Positions 46,290 to 58,892 of a stretch of 64,000 nt of DNA are shown piece by piece. Position 1 is the stretch's first letter, and each line of letters begins with the position of its first letter. Where the stretch lies: the NCBI GenBank assembly GCA_021229015.1, contig CM037777.1, positions 50,416,443 through 50,480,442 on the forward strand, in the 5' to 3' direction. The notes below the pieces were generated by a model. It searched no databases and was not told where the DNA came from. It saw nothing but the letters and a program-made list of their open reading frames with translations. The translations under genes were made by a program, and so were the position numbers. The DNA is from Solen grandis. Taxonomy: Eukaryota > Mollusca > Bivalvia > Adapedonta > Solenidae.

Positions 46290-46690
46290 ATGAAGTAGGA
46301 CTTAAGTTCTAGTATAAAAGTTCTTTTTTAGTAGGACTTAAGTTCTAGTATAAAAGTTCTAGGAAATAAGACTAAAGTTCTAGTATAAAAGTTCTAGTGA
46401 AGTAGGGACTAGTTCCAGTTGTGTAGGACTAAAGTTAGTTCCATTGAAGTAGGACTAAAGTTCAAGTATCATGTAGGGATACTTAAGCTCCAATAATGTA
46501 GGGATATAGTTCCAATGGAGTTGGACTAAAGTTTGATTGAAGAACTAAAGTTAGTTCCAGTGAAGTTTGAGTGTCAAGTAGAGATATAGTTCTAGTTCAG
46601 TTAGACTAAAGTTCCAGATGAAGATTTAAAATTTAAGTGCAGAGGACTAAAGTTCAAGAGAAGTAAGACTTAAGTTTCAGTGAATAGTAC
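46290..46690 (+). repeat. Degenerate minisatellite, GTAGGACTAAAGTTC
   Basis: Irregularly spaced copies of AAGTAGGACTAAAGTTC, TAGTATAAAAGTTCTAG and TAGGGATATAGTTCCAAT. Spacing drifts from about 25 to 40 bp. Old and eroded. Confidence 0.7.
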
Positions 46691-47527
46691 TGTTGTACTG
46701 GCAGAATAAATAACATTCTACCAAGCAGCTATGTTTCCCAGCTCTTCCTGATCTCTCTATTTATCGCATGCTGCCTGTAGCACTAAGCTGCTTATTTTGA
46801 CAAAGCGTCATCTATTTATGGGCCTTGTATAGCCAAGTGTTGAGAAAATAACCACATTAACTTTATTCCACAGCCATGCTAATTTCTAGCCCTCTGACCT
46901 TTCCAGAAGGATACATTCCAAGAAATCTCTGTCACAGAAAACTTGGCAACATCCAATATTTGGTGAGAAAATCAATATTAATTTGTATTGAGTAGTTGAA
47001 TTACGGTAGAAATGGATACAGGTCTAATCTGCTTGTGATCACTCGTTCACAACAGGCTGGTCAGCCATTAAATCCATTGATCCCTGGACTATTGGTCACA
47101 GCCATACAAATATGATTAGATGAGCTAACATGGGTCACTTCCCTCAGCCACAAGGAGTGGGGGGGGGGGGGGGGGGGGCATAGCTTACAGAAGGTACGAC
47201 AAAAAGATGGTAATTGGTTGCATACTCTCCAATAAATACAGGTATTTGTAGTCATAAAACTTAAGGTTACCATCCATCATTAAATTGTAATCATGGTCCA
47301 TCAAATGATTGTGGGAATTTTATAGAAAATGCAAGCCTTTAAAGACTTGAGCAAAGAGCCTATAACCTTAAGTATCTGTACTGAAGTATATGATTATAAT
47401 TAAAAGATGACGGATAACCTTAATGACTAGACACACATGTGTAGTTTTTTAATCCCCAAACATATTTAAGTAGGGATCATATTGTGATTTGGTTCACACA
47501 TTCAAGAGGTCATGTCAATGTTAAAGT
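46691..47527. other. Unique DNA with a G run
   Basis: No gene is recognised. A G run sits at about 47159-47178. 46720-46820 is a less AT-rich stretch (ATCTCTCTATTTATCGCATG, CTGCTTATTTTGACAAAGCG) of unknown role. Confidence 0.35.
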
Positions 47528-47529
47528 GA

Positions 47530-49254
47530 ATGGATCAGACAGTAGTCAGGGATCAGATCACGCCATACAGAGTAGAGGTCACAAATAGTATAATAACTGA
47601 GACAGCAGTCAAGAATCAGATCAAGCCATACAGAGTAGAGGTCAAAAATACTATAATAACTGAGACAGCAGTCAAGGATCAGACCAAGCAATACAGAGTA
47701 GAGGTCAAAAATACTATAATAACTGAGACAGCAGTCAGGGATCAGATCAAGCCATACAGAGTAGAGGTCAAAAATACTATAATAACTGAGACAGCAGTCA
47801 AGAATCAGACCAAGCCATACAGAGTAGAGGTCAAAAACACTATAATAACTGAGACAGTAGTCAAGGATCAGATCAAGCCATACAGAGTAGAGGTCAAAAA
47901 TACTATAATAACTGAGACAGCAGTCAAGAATCAGATCAAGCCATACAGAGTAGAGGTCAAAAATACTATAATGACTGAGACAGCAGTCAAGAATCAGATC
48001 AAGCCATACAGAGTAGAGGTCAAAAATACTATAATAACTGAGACAGCAGTCAAGAATCAGACCAAGCCATACAGAGTAGAGGTCAAAAATACTATAATGA
48101 CTGAGACAGCAGTCAAGAATCAGATCAAGCCATACAGAGTAGAGGTCAAAAATACTATAATAACTGAGACAGCAGCCAGGGATCAGATCAAGCCATACAG
48201 AGTAGAGGTCAAAAATGCTATAATGACAGAGACAGTAGTCAAGGATCAGACCAAGCCATACAGAGTAGAGGTCAAAAATACTATAATAACTAAGCCAGCA
48301 GTCAAGAATCAGACCAAGCCATACAGAGTAGAGGTCAAAAATACTATAATAACTGAGACAGCAGTCAAGAATCAGACCAAGCCATACAGAGTAGAGGTCA
48401 AAAATACTATAATAACTGAGACAGCAGTCAAGAATCAGACCAAGCCATACAGAGTAGAGGTCAAAAATACTATAATAACTGAGACAGCAGTCAAGAATCA
48501 GACAAAGCCATACAGAGTAGAGGTCAAAAATACTATAATAACTGAGACAGCAGCCAGGGATCAGATCAAGCCATACAGAGTAGAGGTCAAAAATAGTATA
48601 ATAACTGAGACAGCAGTCAAGAATTATACCAAGCCATACAGAGTAGAGGTCAAAAATACTATAATGACTGAGACAGCAGTCAAGAATTATACCAAGCCAT
48701 ACAGAGTAGAGGTCAAAAATACTATAATAACTGAGACAGCAGTCAGGAATCAGACCAAGCCATACAGAGTAGAGGTCAAAAATGCTATAATAACTGAGAC
48801 AGCAGTCAAGAATCAGACCAAGCCATACAGAGTAGAGGTCAAAAATGCTATAATGACAGAGACAGTAATCAAGGATCAGACCAAGCCATACAGAGTAGAG
48901 GTCAAAAATACTATAATAACTGAGACAGCAGTCAAGAATCAGACCAAGCCATACAGAGTAGAGGTCAAAAATACTATAATGACTGAGACAGCAGTCAAGA
49001 ATCAGACCAAGCCATACAGAGTAGAGGTCAAAAATGCTATAATGACTGAGACAGTAGTCAAGGATCAGACCAAGCCATACAGAGTAGAGGTCAAAAATAC
49101 TATAATAACTGAGACAGCAGTTAAGAATCAGATAAAATCATGTCTGCTATGCTCCCTGAGACAGCAATATACAGTCTGCTATATAGATGCAGATAGGGTG
49201 GAGTATCATCCTCCAAAACTTTATTGCAATATACTGCGATACAACAACTTCTAA
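47530..49254 (+). repeat. 63-bp minisatellite, ~26 units, with a 574-codon open frame
   Basis: The unit is GTCAAGAATCAGACCAAGCC, ATACAGAGTAGAGGTCAAAA, ATACTATAATAACTGAGACA, GCA. Being 63 bp, it keeps one frame open: ATG at 47530, a 21-residue repeat (ETAVKNQTKPYRVEVKNTII with T), stop at 49252-49254. The other two forward frames meet stops in each unit. Recurrent changes are AAG/AGG, AAT/GAT, ACC/ATC, GCA/GTA, ATA/ATG and ACT/GCT; most change the amino acid, arguing against purifying selection. No signal peptide, intron signals or domain seen. Most likely a noncoding minisatellite; a fast-evolving repeat protein cannot be excluded. Confidence 0.85.
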
Positions 49255-52200
49255 ATTGTGAAACATATTGATAAGTAGTAGTGTTTACTTGAATTTATTT
49301 TCTTCCTTTGTTCAACTTCAAATATTGCTTTTTTTTTTTTTTTGGGTTGTTGTTTTTTGTTGTTTTTTTAATTTGGAACAGATTTGTATTCTTCCACATC
49401 AAGATCGACACTGGAAGCCTTTTTGAAACTTATTGACCATGGAGATAACTTTAGTTGCTCTTGAAAAGTACAGAAAATTCTCCACAAATTTTCTTAAAAT
49501 TGTTCTAAGAGTTAAAATTAATGAAAAACATTCTTGACCTTTAGGTAGATCTTTTTGTATAAAAAAAACAAAAAAAAACAACAGTATAGCAGAATCAAAC
49601 CGGTATGTATCATACCTATGCAGTTTAAACTACGGTTATGCGGTGCACCGGTGAATAATTTCATCTCTAGGTGCAGAAACCAGAAAAGAAAACTTGCTTC
49701 AGGACCACAAACAGTCAAGGATCAAACCACACCAAACAAAAATACGGTTCTCTATGGTTCAGGCAGGAGAGACAGGAAAATCAATGCTTGTTAGTGTGAT
49801 GGTGTCCATTTCCCATGGTTCTTTCGTAACTTGTCAAACCTTCCCACTAGTAATTGCCTGCTTATCCACAGGGCCTCGAATAATCTGCCCACTTCCTTCT
49901 CCCTGATACAGTCTGACCACCGTACTTCCTATTGAGTGTGACAGTAGCCGAGGAAGAAATGAGGCATACTGAACGAAAATGCCTACTGCTGAAACTATGG
50001 TTGATCTCGTATCCGGCAGTGAACTGAACAAAATGCTGGTCTTTTATCATCAAGAAAAACATTAAGCTTTTTTTTCTTTTAAAGCCATTAACCAGAGCTG
50101 CCCAAATGGATTTAATACCCTGGTGAGAGACAACCTTTCAGACAATTATCAGCTTCTTGAACATGTATCAGAAAATTATGGATGTTAAAACATTCTAGAA
50201 CTTTTAATGCTTGTGACCTTAGCCTCTTGCCTTTGATCAAAGCTGGGCCACAATCTCTGGTTAACATTAGTCTAAAATCCTGTCTAAGTTTAAAGATTAG
50301 CCATTTCACTACCTTAAAAGAAATGTCCAATTTCAACAAAATGAAACTTGCAGGCTAATCTACTTTATAAGCAGCAATTGAAATCCTTGAATATGATGAG
50401 GGAATGCTATTTATGTATAACATATTGCGAGTGAAAATTCCTTTCGATCTGATCTGGTTTACATATGGTTTCCCACAGTGTGATGATACAGTATAAGTCT
50501 AGTTCTGTCAAAAATTTTGGTCTGTGACCTTATATTTGATGGTGTACTTCATTATTAACAGCCAATAATTTTGAATTGTCTGTGACATGGCATCATTATT
50601 TTACGCAAATCTTTGGAGTATTTGTGCTGTTACATCATTTGTTGGTTTTTTTAATTGGAAAAAGTGTTATTCCTTATGAAAATTCTTGTTGACACTGCAG
50701 GTGGAAGTCATGTATTCCTTGGCAAGGGAGGTAACCATAGTACCCAGAGAAAACCCATGTGTCTGAACAGGTGACCCATACTCCTTCAAACACAACATGG
50801 GACACATAGAACAAATCATTGGCTAAAAATTGCACCTATATGTTTCACAGACTGTTTAATAAAGTAAGCCAGCTAATTACATTTATAAACAAGTTGTCTT
50901 ATGTGAATGATTTTCACTGGTAAGATGCAACATGAAGTATGCGTTTGCTGTACTCAAAATGATATCTTGCCATCTGATGAGTAGGGTTGTTTTTTTCCAG
51001 GGAGATATTTTATCAAATCATTCATGTTAAAATTCCATTACATCCATGGAAAGAAAGATACAACTTCAGTATTTGAATATGAGCAAATAATATACATATA
51101 GAAAAATTAGATTTCTTTTAATAAAACATATTTTTGGTTCCAGGATATATTTTATAGTGTGTTTAAAAAGTTTGTAAATTCAAAAATGCTGTAAAATCAC
51201 ATTTTCAAGGCAACTGAATCATATTACATTTATCACGCTTGAAATTGAAAATTGATAATACAGTAATTTAACCATAGTGTAACAAACCCAGACATTTTAT
51301 GCCTACATCTTAATGGTAAATTTCTATAAATTTGTGAAATAACAATCTAACTACCTCTATATCTATTGCCTGGTATTACTGAACTCATATCACTGTCAAT
51401 TATTTCATGACTTGAAACAAAAAAAGGATTTTAGAAGGCATTAAACTGTGGAAATTGAATACCTTGCGATTTCATAGTACAATGTTAAAAATATGAAACA
51501 ATTTTCACATAAGTTCCATGTATTAAACAAATATCATTACAAGGATTCAGACAATTAAGTGACTATGCCCACAGCAATGGATATATAAACTGCGTCCATG
51601 AGCAATCAAATCCATAAAATTATGTCAATCTGTATCACTTTCTTTTCAAGGTCACAGGATGCAAATTTACATTAACAAATATGCAGTTTTGTATCTTACA
51701 TGGATAACCTTATCATTACTATGTAAACATGCATCAATTTTAAAAAAAAGACATAGTTATTACATATTTTTATTGTTGTCGTTTTGTAACAATAGATAAA
51801 CTTGTACGAATCATGGCATAGGCAAAAGAAACTGATTTATATGATGAAGTTTATTACAATCTAGAAAATAGAGAATGACAAATATTGTAATAGTTTGCCA
51901 AAGTGAAATGTTTACCACTGTGTAGAGCTTTATCATCAAATACATGAAAGAAAGGGTGAAACAATTAATGAGCTTAACGAAGACATGGATGAAGGCAGTT
52001 ATTGCTATGTGGAGGGTTGTTCAGCCAGTTTATGAAATGTTTCAGTGCCACAAACAGACATGATCCAAATGTCAGTCCATCAAAAGATCTGGGAAGTGAC
52101 AACTACTGGCCAGTTACAGACATCCGTAGCCCCACATCACTCCTGCTGATTACCTGCCTGACATGACACATGGACATATACAGACATGGCAATATTCATT

Positions 52201-52514
52201 TGTTTGTATCCTTGCTGACAATTCATATCCCACCTGTAAGGTTTTTGCCTCACTGCAGAATCTGATCAAGATAAATTTTTCTTAAACAAGATTGATCAGG
52301 CCCAGATCTCTTAATACAAAGATTAAGAAGACCTTTACAGACATTAGTAGCAGGGGTGTTTGTTGTTGTTTTCAAATGGAGGACAAGTGATCCCTTGATA
52401 TGTAGACAGACAAATTTTGTAATATTTGGGTCTTATGTTGACGATTTGAGACTCAAAATGGACAAATTCATGTGTCATGGAAAAACCCTATAGTTGCCCT
52501 AGTATACTGCTGCT
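49255..52514. other. Long unique AT-rich region
   Basis: No exon, RNA gene or complete element is recognised. T- and A-rich runs lie at 49331-49380 and 49558-49580. A short echo of the 63-bp unit (ACAGTCAAGGATCAAACCAC, 49708-49727) sits about 0.5 kb after that array. 50350-50460 has weak GCAGGCTAATCTAC and GATCTGGTTTACATATGG resemblances to the TTAA hairpin family. Several 60-75-codon frames have no domain. Confidence 0.4.
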
Positions 52515-52755
52515 GGGCGCACCATGGTTCAGTGGTTATCTTCAATGATTGGTTCTGAAGGTTGCAAGTTTGATCCCATCCTGGGGCAAGAATTTCAATA
52601 TCTTCTTTGGCATAAATTACTGGTCCAACTCAGTACTGGTTGAAAAACAGATTTCTCACTACACATCAAGAAGATTTCATTAGAAAGAAACAGGGCATTT
52701 TAATGGGATCCTATCATAACAATGCAGGGTCTCCACCCTGTAAAACCTCAATAAA
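52515..52755 (+). mobile_element. tRNA-derived SINE
   Basis: The head looks like a degenerate tRNA: GCACCATGGTTCAGTGGTTA gives a Pol III A box (TGGTTCAGTGG) and GGTTGCAAGTTTGATCCC a B box (GTTTGATCC). About 180 bp of unrelated body follows, ending CTGTAAAACCTCAATAAAACC. It differs from the SINE at 56360-56594. It is not a functional tRNA: the arms do not close and the anticodon region is expanded. Confidence 0.6.
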
Positions 52756-53458
52756 ACCAAACATGCTTTCAACAGTTTAACATATCGTTTAAATCGCCAA
52801 GCTTCCAACGCTGCATAAAAGCAAAAAGGCAGTGTAATTAACACTATAATAATGGCAGGAAAAACAGATTTTAGCTTGATTAATTTTGTGTTATTGGTTC
52901 TAAATCAATTAAATTTGCTGCAAAAATTGATTTCATGGGGCATAATACTATTTCCTGTGATTTCATTCTTGAACAACAGTTGTTTGCTAGTAATAATTCA
53001 TAACGAATTTATTCATGGGAAAAAACGGAGAGAAGTTGGAAATTTACAGGGAACATGAAAAAGGACTGTATTAGGAGAAGCTGGAAAATATTTACAGTGG
53101 AACATGTATAAGGGCCACCTGTATTAAGCACTTGAACCTGTGTTTAGAGGTCAGCTTTAATATTCTAAAACAGGTTTTTATCACATATCTATCCTTCATT
53201 TAGAAGCCACCTTGGCTAAGTGGAAACTTTGTCATAATCCCTTGACCTACCATTTAAGACAAGACCCGGTAAAATTACAAGTTGACCATCAAGACCATAA
53301 TTTCTGACATTAATCCAGATTAGCTGAATAGAAATTGGCATTACAGTACTGAATTATAGTAAGACAAAGTGATGAGTTTCTTTAATGTTACGAAAGTAGT
53401 TGACCCACACACCATCACAGCCATGCAGGTTTTTGGCTTTGTACCAGACTTTATCATG
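52756..53458. other. Unique DNA
   Basis: I see nothing recognisable. A 68-codon frame (52852-53058) has a hydrophobic N-terminal part but no recognisable domain. Confidence 0.35.
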
Positions 53459-54050
53459 GTCTCCTGCAGAATGAGACTTTCACAGCCTCCTGCAGTACAA
53501 GACTTTATTTCAAGGTCTCTTGCAGTGCAAGACTATCACAACCTCTTGCAGTACAAGACTTTATTTCAAGGTCTCTTGCAGTGCAAGACTATCACAGCCT
53601 CTTGCAGTACAAGACTTTATTTCAAGGTCTCTTGCAGTGCAAGACTATCACAGCCTCTTGCAGTACAAGACTTTATTTCAAGACTATCACAGCCTCTTGC
53701 AGTACAAGACTTTATTTCAAGGTCTCTTGCAGTGCAAGACTATCACAGCCTCTTGCAGTACAAGACTTTATTTCAAAGTCTCTTGCAGTGCAAGACTATC
53801 ACAGCCTTTTGCAGTACAAGACTTTATTCAAGCTTCACAGCTCTTGCAGTACAAGACTTTATTTCAAGGTCTCTTGCAGTGCAAGACTATCACAGCCTCT
53901 TGCAGTACAAGACTTTATTTCAAGACTATCACAGCCTCTTGCAGTACAAGACTTTATTTCAAGGTCTCTTGCAGTGCAAGACTATCACAGCCTTGTGCAG
54001 TACAATACTTTATTTAAAGGTCTCTTGCAGTGCAAGACTCCAAGATTTCT
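53459..54050 (+). repeat. 56-bp dimeric minisatellite
   Basis: The unit is two related 28-bp halves: CAGCCTCTTGCAGTACAAGA + CTTTATTT, and CAAGGTCTCTTGCAGTGCAA + GACTATCA. About ten dimers are visible. Three times (about 53682, 53822, 53924) a short or shifted unit occurs where one half was skipped or trimmed. Overlapping plus frames of 161-262 codons result from the lack of stops; I do not call them genes. Confidence 0.9.
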
Positions 54051-54421
54051 ATCATGGTTTATTTGAAGTTCACCCCACTGTAGTACAAAACTTTGTTTCT
54101 GCAGTTCCAAACTTCATAAAACCCTCTCCATCTTGCAGCAAACACCTAAAGGCCTGACAATCAACAAGATGGTTTTTGATACAATCAAATGAAGCTCATT
54201 CCGCCAAGGAGGTTGCTTGTGTTCCATTAGCACCAGGCAATCCTGATAATTCTGGTAATCTGATGATTTCTGATTGTTTTCAGGGGACGCAGAGGACACC
54301 ATACAGCAGCGATTCTCCAATGACAAGCAACACAAATGACTTTCAGTCATGTTTGATTGACTTATAGCTAAAGTACATGCAAAGTCACAGTGACCTTTGA
54401 ACCAAGAGATCAAGAACCTTT
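54051..54421. other. Unique DNA
   Basis: No gene recognised. Frames on both strands (63 and 99 codons) overlap each other without a domain. Confidence 0.35.
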
Positions 54422-54591
54422 TTAACCCTTACCATGCCATTTTTTTTTAACTGGACTGTACCATAAATAGTTGTTGATGGGGATGCTTGCTTAAAATTTA
54501 TTGACTGAATAGCAAACAATGCAGACTGCAGGGATGTGCAGACTGATCTTGGTCTGCATTGGTTGCAAAGGCACAGCAATGTATGGGTTAA
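54422..54591. mobile_element. Second TTAA hairpin MITE family
   Basis: TTAA at 54422-54425 and 54588-54591. The left end continues CCCTTACCATGC, the right end GCAATGTATGGG; reversed this reads CCCATACATTGC, an imperfect inverted repeat. Inside, GCAGACTGCAGGGATG and CAGACTGATCTTGGTCTGC form a small hairpin. The 170-bp body is noncoding. It resembles the CCCTTTCCCTCATA family in plan and partly in its ends, suggesting the same transposase type. Confidence 0.65.
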
Positions 54592-56359
54592 CTTGCTTAC
54601 ATTCCTAACCCACCTAACATTGCAGCAAAATAAGACTGATTTGAATTACATAGTTCTCTTTTTTAAATAGTCTCTAGTTTTTAGCAAGTTTAGATATCAA
54701 AAATGTTCTGTCTATAGTATTGATCAAACTGGGATCCAAATATGTCAAACATAACACTGAATATTCCAACCTATTCCTTTAGGAATATTCACCTCCTGTC
54801 AGGTCAGAAAACAGACATTATCCATGGCAGGATTTCAATATGTCATTTCAATTTTTGACACTTTTCTGGCAGCAAATATCACTAAGAGAGAGAGAAATCA
54901 TGATCCTGAATCACTTGCAGACATAGTCTACATGCACATCCTGACTTTCTTGTCTGGTCTGACAGTCCCAGGCAGATCTAAGGAGCAGATAGGGTGTAAC
55001 GTACCCCAAAACCAAACCATCTCCATCCTCACAAGCCAGCATACCAGCCTGCCTCTCAACGCTCAGTAACTGACTCGATTATTGACAGCCATGTTTTGTC
55101 AAGTTTGAACAAAAATCCCTTCAGTTCTGCCTGGAGAGCAGTAACCTCATAATACAGCCTGTTACAACTCATTAAGAAATGAGCCTCTCCACTCATTAAG
55201 ATTAATCATTACATGATACAAATGGCCTGAAAACATGCTGCCACTACAAATTAATAACATTTAAACATTAAGATGATAACATCAAAACATATATTAAACC
55301 TGTAATAAGAAGCCATCCTACTTTACACTTGACTATATGAGAGCTATTGAGAAAAAGAAACTATATGAACAGTATGAAAACTGGGACGTGATAAGCAAGG
55401 ACCACATGTGCTTCATTTTGGTGTATAATTTAAATAATTTTCTATCTAGCTGATCAGGTTTTTTTTTTTTTTTATTTTTTTTTTTCAATAAAAAAAAGTA
55501 AATAAACAAAAATGGGTTAATACTCTCAAGTTCTGAAGTTTCAATGACAATATCTAATCCAATATCTATAACAAGAAAATGTCACCTTAAATACATGTAT
55601 ATGTCAAGTTTCAACCAGCTTATGTCAGAAAATTCTGATAACAAGTAAACAGTATAAAACTTGATCAGACTGCCAGTTACTAGCAGGCAGATCTATACTT
55701 AGTATGGTTACAGGGGTGAAAAGGTGAGATAAAGTCATATCTTGGTTATTTAAATTCATTTTTCTATCATAATGGCTTATCCTATATTTACAAAATTCTG
55801 TAGGATCCTAACCTATGTTTACCACTTAACTTTATACACAATTCTTCTGTCATCATTCCTTCATATTTTATTGGCATTGAACTAAGATTTTCTTGTGAAA
55901 AGATTGAAATTTATTTGTAAGAAATTGACAGTCAAACAGACCACTTGATTCGGTATCAATTATGAACCATTGCAGTTTCAGAAGCTGATGATTTCTGGTA
56001 TCGAGAGAAATGCCAGTGTCTGCAGCACACCACAACTGGAGGAGGTGCGACTTCACCAGGCAGCCATTTGTCACCATTAGGGCGAATGTCAGAGGCCCAG
56101 ACAGGCCATCATCAGGAACTTGTCCAGACATCAAAAACTCTAGCCCTCCAGAGAAACAAAACACCAAAGTGTATTATAACCTGTGGAAGTGGACACCTGT
56201 ACAAAGCAACCATTCTGCTTTAAGAGGCCACCATTATAATTACTGATAAGAAATTAAATACCATATATTTGACCTCGATTCAGCAGCCATCTGGTCTAAG
56301 CATTCACTTTCTCTTGTTCTTTTTATTGGCCTTTTAAGACTTGACTTGACTATTTGAGA
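54592..56359. other. Mostly unique DNA
   Basis: No exon recognised. 55645-55712 (AACAGTATAAAACTTGATCA, GACTGCCAGTTACTAGCAGG) is an eroded relative of the TTAA hairpin. A T-rich and A-rich run lies at 55458-55512. 55920-56170 is a GC-richer patch with overlapping frames and no recognisable domain. Confidence 0.4.
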
Positions 56360-56594
56360 TTACCGTCGCTTTGACAGTATTTCAGTCATATAGTGACGTT
56401 CAGCTAATTACAGGTGGAGGAAGAGCCCGAATGCACAGAGGCATCCGGGTAGAACCACCGACCTACCGCAAGCCAGCTGGAAGGCTTCCTCACATGAAAA
56501 TTCGAATGACCCTGCCGGGATTCGAACCCATGCGGTGAGGGGCTGAGTGAGTGTTAAAGTCAGCGACTTTACCCTCTCGGTCACGGAGGCCCCT
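56360..56594 (-). mobile_element. tRNA-derived SINE, full length
   Basis: On the minus strand it starts GGGGCCTCCGTGACCGAGAG, with a Pol III A box TGACCGAGAGG (56583-56573) and B box GGTTCGAATCC (56528-56518), the pattern of a long-variable-arm tRNA. A body follows with GGTCGGTGGTTCTACCCGGA and ATTAGCTGAACGTCACTATA, then the tail ATGACTGAAATACTGTCAAA. Pol III would transcribe it from its internal promoter and a LINE enzyme would mobilise it. The fragment at 63231-63328 belongs to the same family. Confidence 0.85.
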
Positions 56595-57287
56595 GCCTTT
56601 TAAGACAGGCTCAACTGTAAACTTCCAAAAAGGGAGTAAGGAACAAAACCTCCCCACAGAGAAAGCCATTATATATAAAATGTCTCTCCAAAGAAAGCTG
56701 TAAAACCAAACAATCTGTAGCCTACACTATGAGCAGAGCTCATCCTGGAGACCGGAACATTTCTCCTATAGCTGCCATTTCTGCTCCACGTCCCAAGGTA
56801 TAATTCATGTCATACTTACTCCCCGAACCTACTCATTTCTCTGTCTCTCTCCCATAAAGTCAGATTAATAAATATTTTCAGTTGCAGTTCCCAATCAATA
56901 ATTTCTGGCAGGAGAGTGTGGCTGCCTTCAGCCTATCAGATACACTTGTACACACTCCTCTTCATCTGAATGATAACCATCTACAATCTCCGCAGAACCG
57001 CTGATTTTCTGCTATAATTGCACACATGAGATAAACCGGCAGAGGACATAAATAAATACAGCGATGATGAATAACTATCGCCAATATTTCTTGTGTTTCA
57101 ATCTAATGTAATATCTCTTTCTGCGATCATATTAATAGAGATAAGGAAAATAAAAAGATTCTGATAGAACAAATTAGTGAGATACAGACCAACTGAAAAC
57201 CGTACGGTCAATACTGGATGACTAGTTATAAGAAACTTCAAAAGACAAGACATTCAATGTTTTATATTCATAAGTATCTTACCTTAA

Positions 57288-57427
57288 TCAAAGGTATTAT
57301 GCTTTGTTCAAGGTCATGTCAAAATTATGTACATCTATCTAAATAATTTGACCTTAATTAAAGATCCTTATTTGTTTAAGGTCAAGTATTTAACCTTAAT
57401 CAAAGGTAATTTGTTTCAGGGTCGAGC
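57288..57427. promoter_or_regulatory. Cluster of AAGGTCA-like half-sites
   Basis: Within 140 bp there are GTTCAAGGTCATG, GTTTAAGGTCAAG, TTTGACCTTAATT, two ACCTTAATCAAAGGTA blocks and CAGGGTCGAG. TCAAGGTCA is the monomeric site of ERR/SF-1-type nuclear receptors. The words also fall in a loose repeat (ACCTTAATCAAAGGTAAT), so this may be an eroded tandem repeat rather than an enhancer. Confidence 0.2.
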
Positions 57428-58851
57428 TAAAATTTCTGAAATATCTATTAAACTGAAGTGTATGACTTACCAAAAGCAACAGTCTTACAATGAAAACATT
57501 TTTAGACCTGAAAGAAACTCTTATGACCAGTAAAATGTTGAGCTGAATATATGAATGTTAAGTACTAACACAATATACAGTTAATGTACAATGTGATTAG
57601 GGAACTCACAGAGGAATTTACTTTTTCACAACAAAAAAGCTTTTGCAAGTACACTCAGACTAGAAACCACAAAGAGTATAACACTATCACAACTTTCTAT
57701 TTCTTCTCAAAAGAGGCAAACTAAATAAGGAACAGAGCTATAAAACTGATAATGGAACCTTTAACACTGAAACAGAACGTGGCTGTGCTTTCGAGGGTTG
57801 CAGGATTCTGATAGCTCGATCTGTCTGGGTGGTGATGCTAATCTTGTAAACTGTTTCCTGAAGCCAAATTATACGTCTCTGAACCTGAACAGTTATGGTG
57901 TATTGTGTTAGTACCATTATGACATTAAAGATGTCTGCCTGAAATTGTTCCATCCTGGATCAGCTGACTGCCGCAGGATGCTGAGCCGATGGCAGACTGG
58001 GGTTAATATAATGTCACTTTGTCTACATGTTGCGTGTACACTACTGAACCAAGGGAGATCTGGCCCACACTTTTACTCCAAATTTGTTTGATTTTTATTC
58101 TCTCTGGAGGGAGCCAGAAATTATACTTGTGTTTGCCACTAAGTATCACTACTGCTTAAATCCATTCCATCACACTCAAACATAACGTGAATGTCCAAAC
58201 CACGGTCTGTTAATCTTTACTTAGTTAATACTTGTTACACTGTGATCCTGTATAATATAGTTTTTCTAGGCTTGGACCCAAAATATGGTGTTAAAATGGA
58301 AAATGCATTGTTTGGATCAAAGCATCATTAGGGCATATTCTGCCTATAGCAGAGTCATATTGTGTTTTGTTGTACAATTATTACTACTATTATTGTTTGT
58401 TTTCCTCACCATGACTTTACTTCAGCAGCTTACAGCTGAGCCAGTATAGTGAACTAGTCAGAAGGGTTATTAATTTCATCTTCATATGGAGTCATGATAA
58501 TGAAACATATGAAATTTGTCATCACTCTACAGTCATCACTAGAAAGAGTTTTTTTCTAATTTTTGAAGAAAATAAAACCTCACAGGAAATAAAAGGTCTA
58601 GTTGGGCATCCATACTATTATTTTCCAAAATTCAAAAAAGCTAAGGTTCTATCACATTTCCTCCAATATAAGTATCACAAAGGTCATTATTATGGTCTTA
58701 TTGAAGGCTAATCCAAGTAGTTATGGAACTTAATGGGAAAAATGATTCAATGGTGATTGGATGATATTTACTCAAGCGACAATTTGCATACATAGAGAAT
58801 ATTTGCTTATTTATGTGGAATATGCAATTTAATTTCATCAAGAGAATTTTG

Positions 58852-58892
58852 AAAAATTGTATTCTCACGAGTCGCGTGAATACAATTTTTTG
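58852..58892. repeat. AT-rich inverted repeat (hairpin)
   Basis: AAAAATTGTATTCTCACG and CGCGTGAATACAATTTTTT face each other around AGT. The outer 13 pairs are perfect. No terminator or element context is evident. Confidence 0.5.

Noticed and set aside
52515..52590. Genuine tRNA gene
   Set aside because: Box-like motifs are present but acceptor and anticodon arms do not pair and the spacing is too long; a SINE head is the better explanation.
56360..56594. Genuine tRNA gene on the minus strand
   Set aside because: A and B boxes are good, but the cloverleaf does not close and a SINE body and tail follow, with a second 5'-truncated copy in the window.
58852..58892. Transcription terminator hairpin
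   Set aside because: No gene lies upstream and intrinsic terminators are not a general eukaryotic signal; listed only as an inverted repeat.
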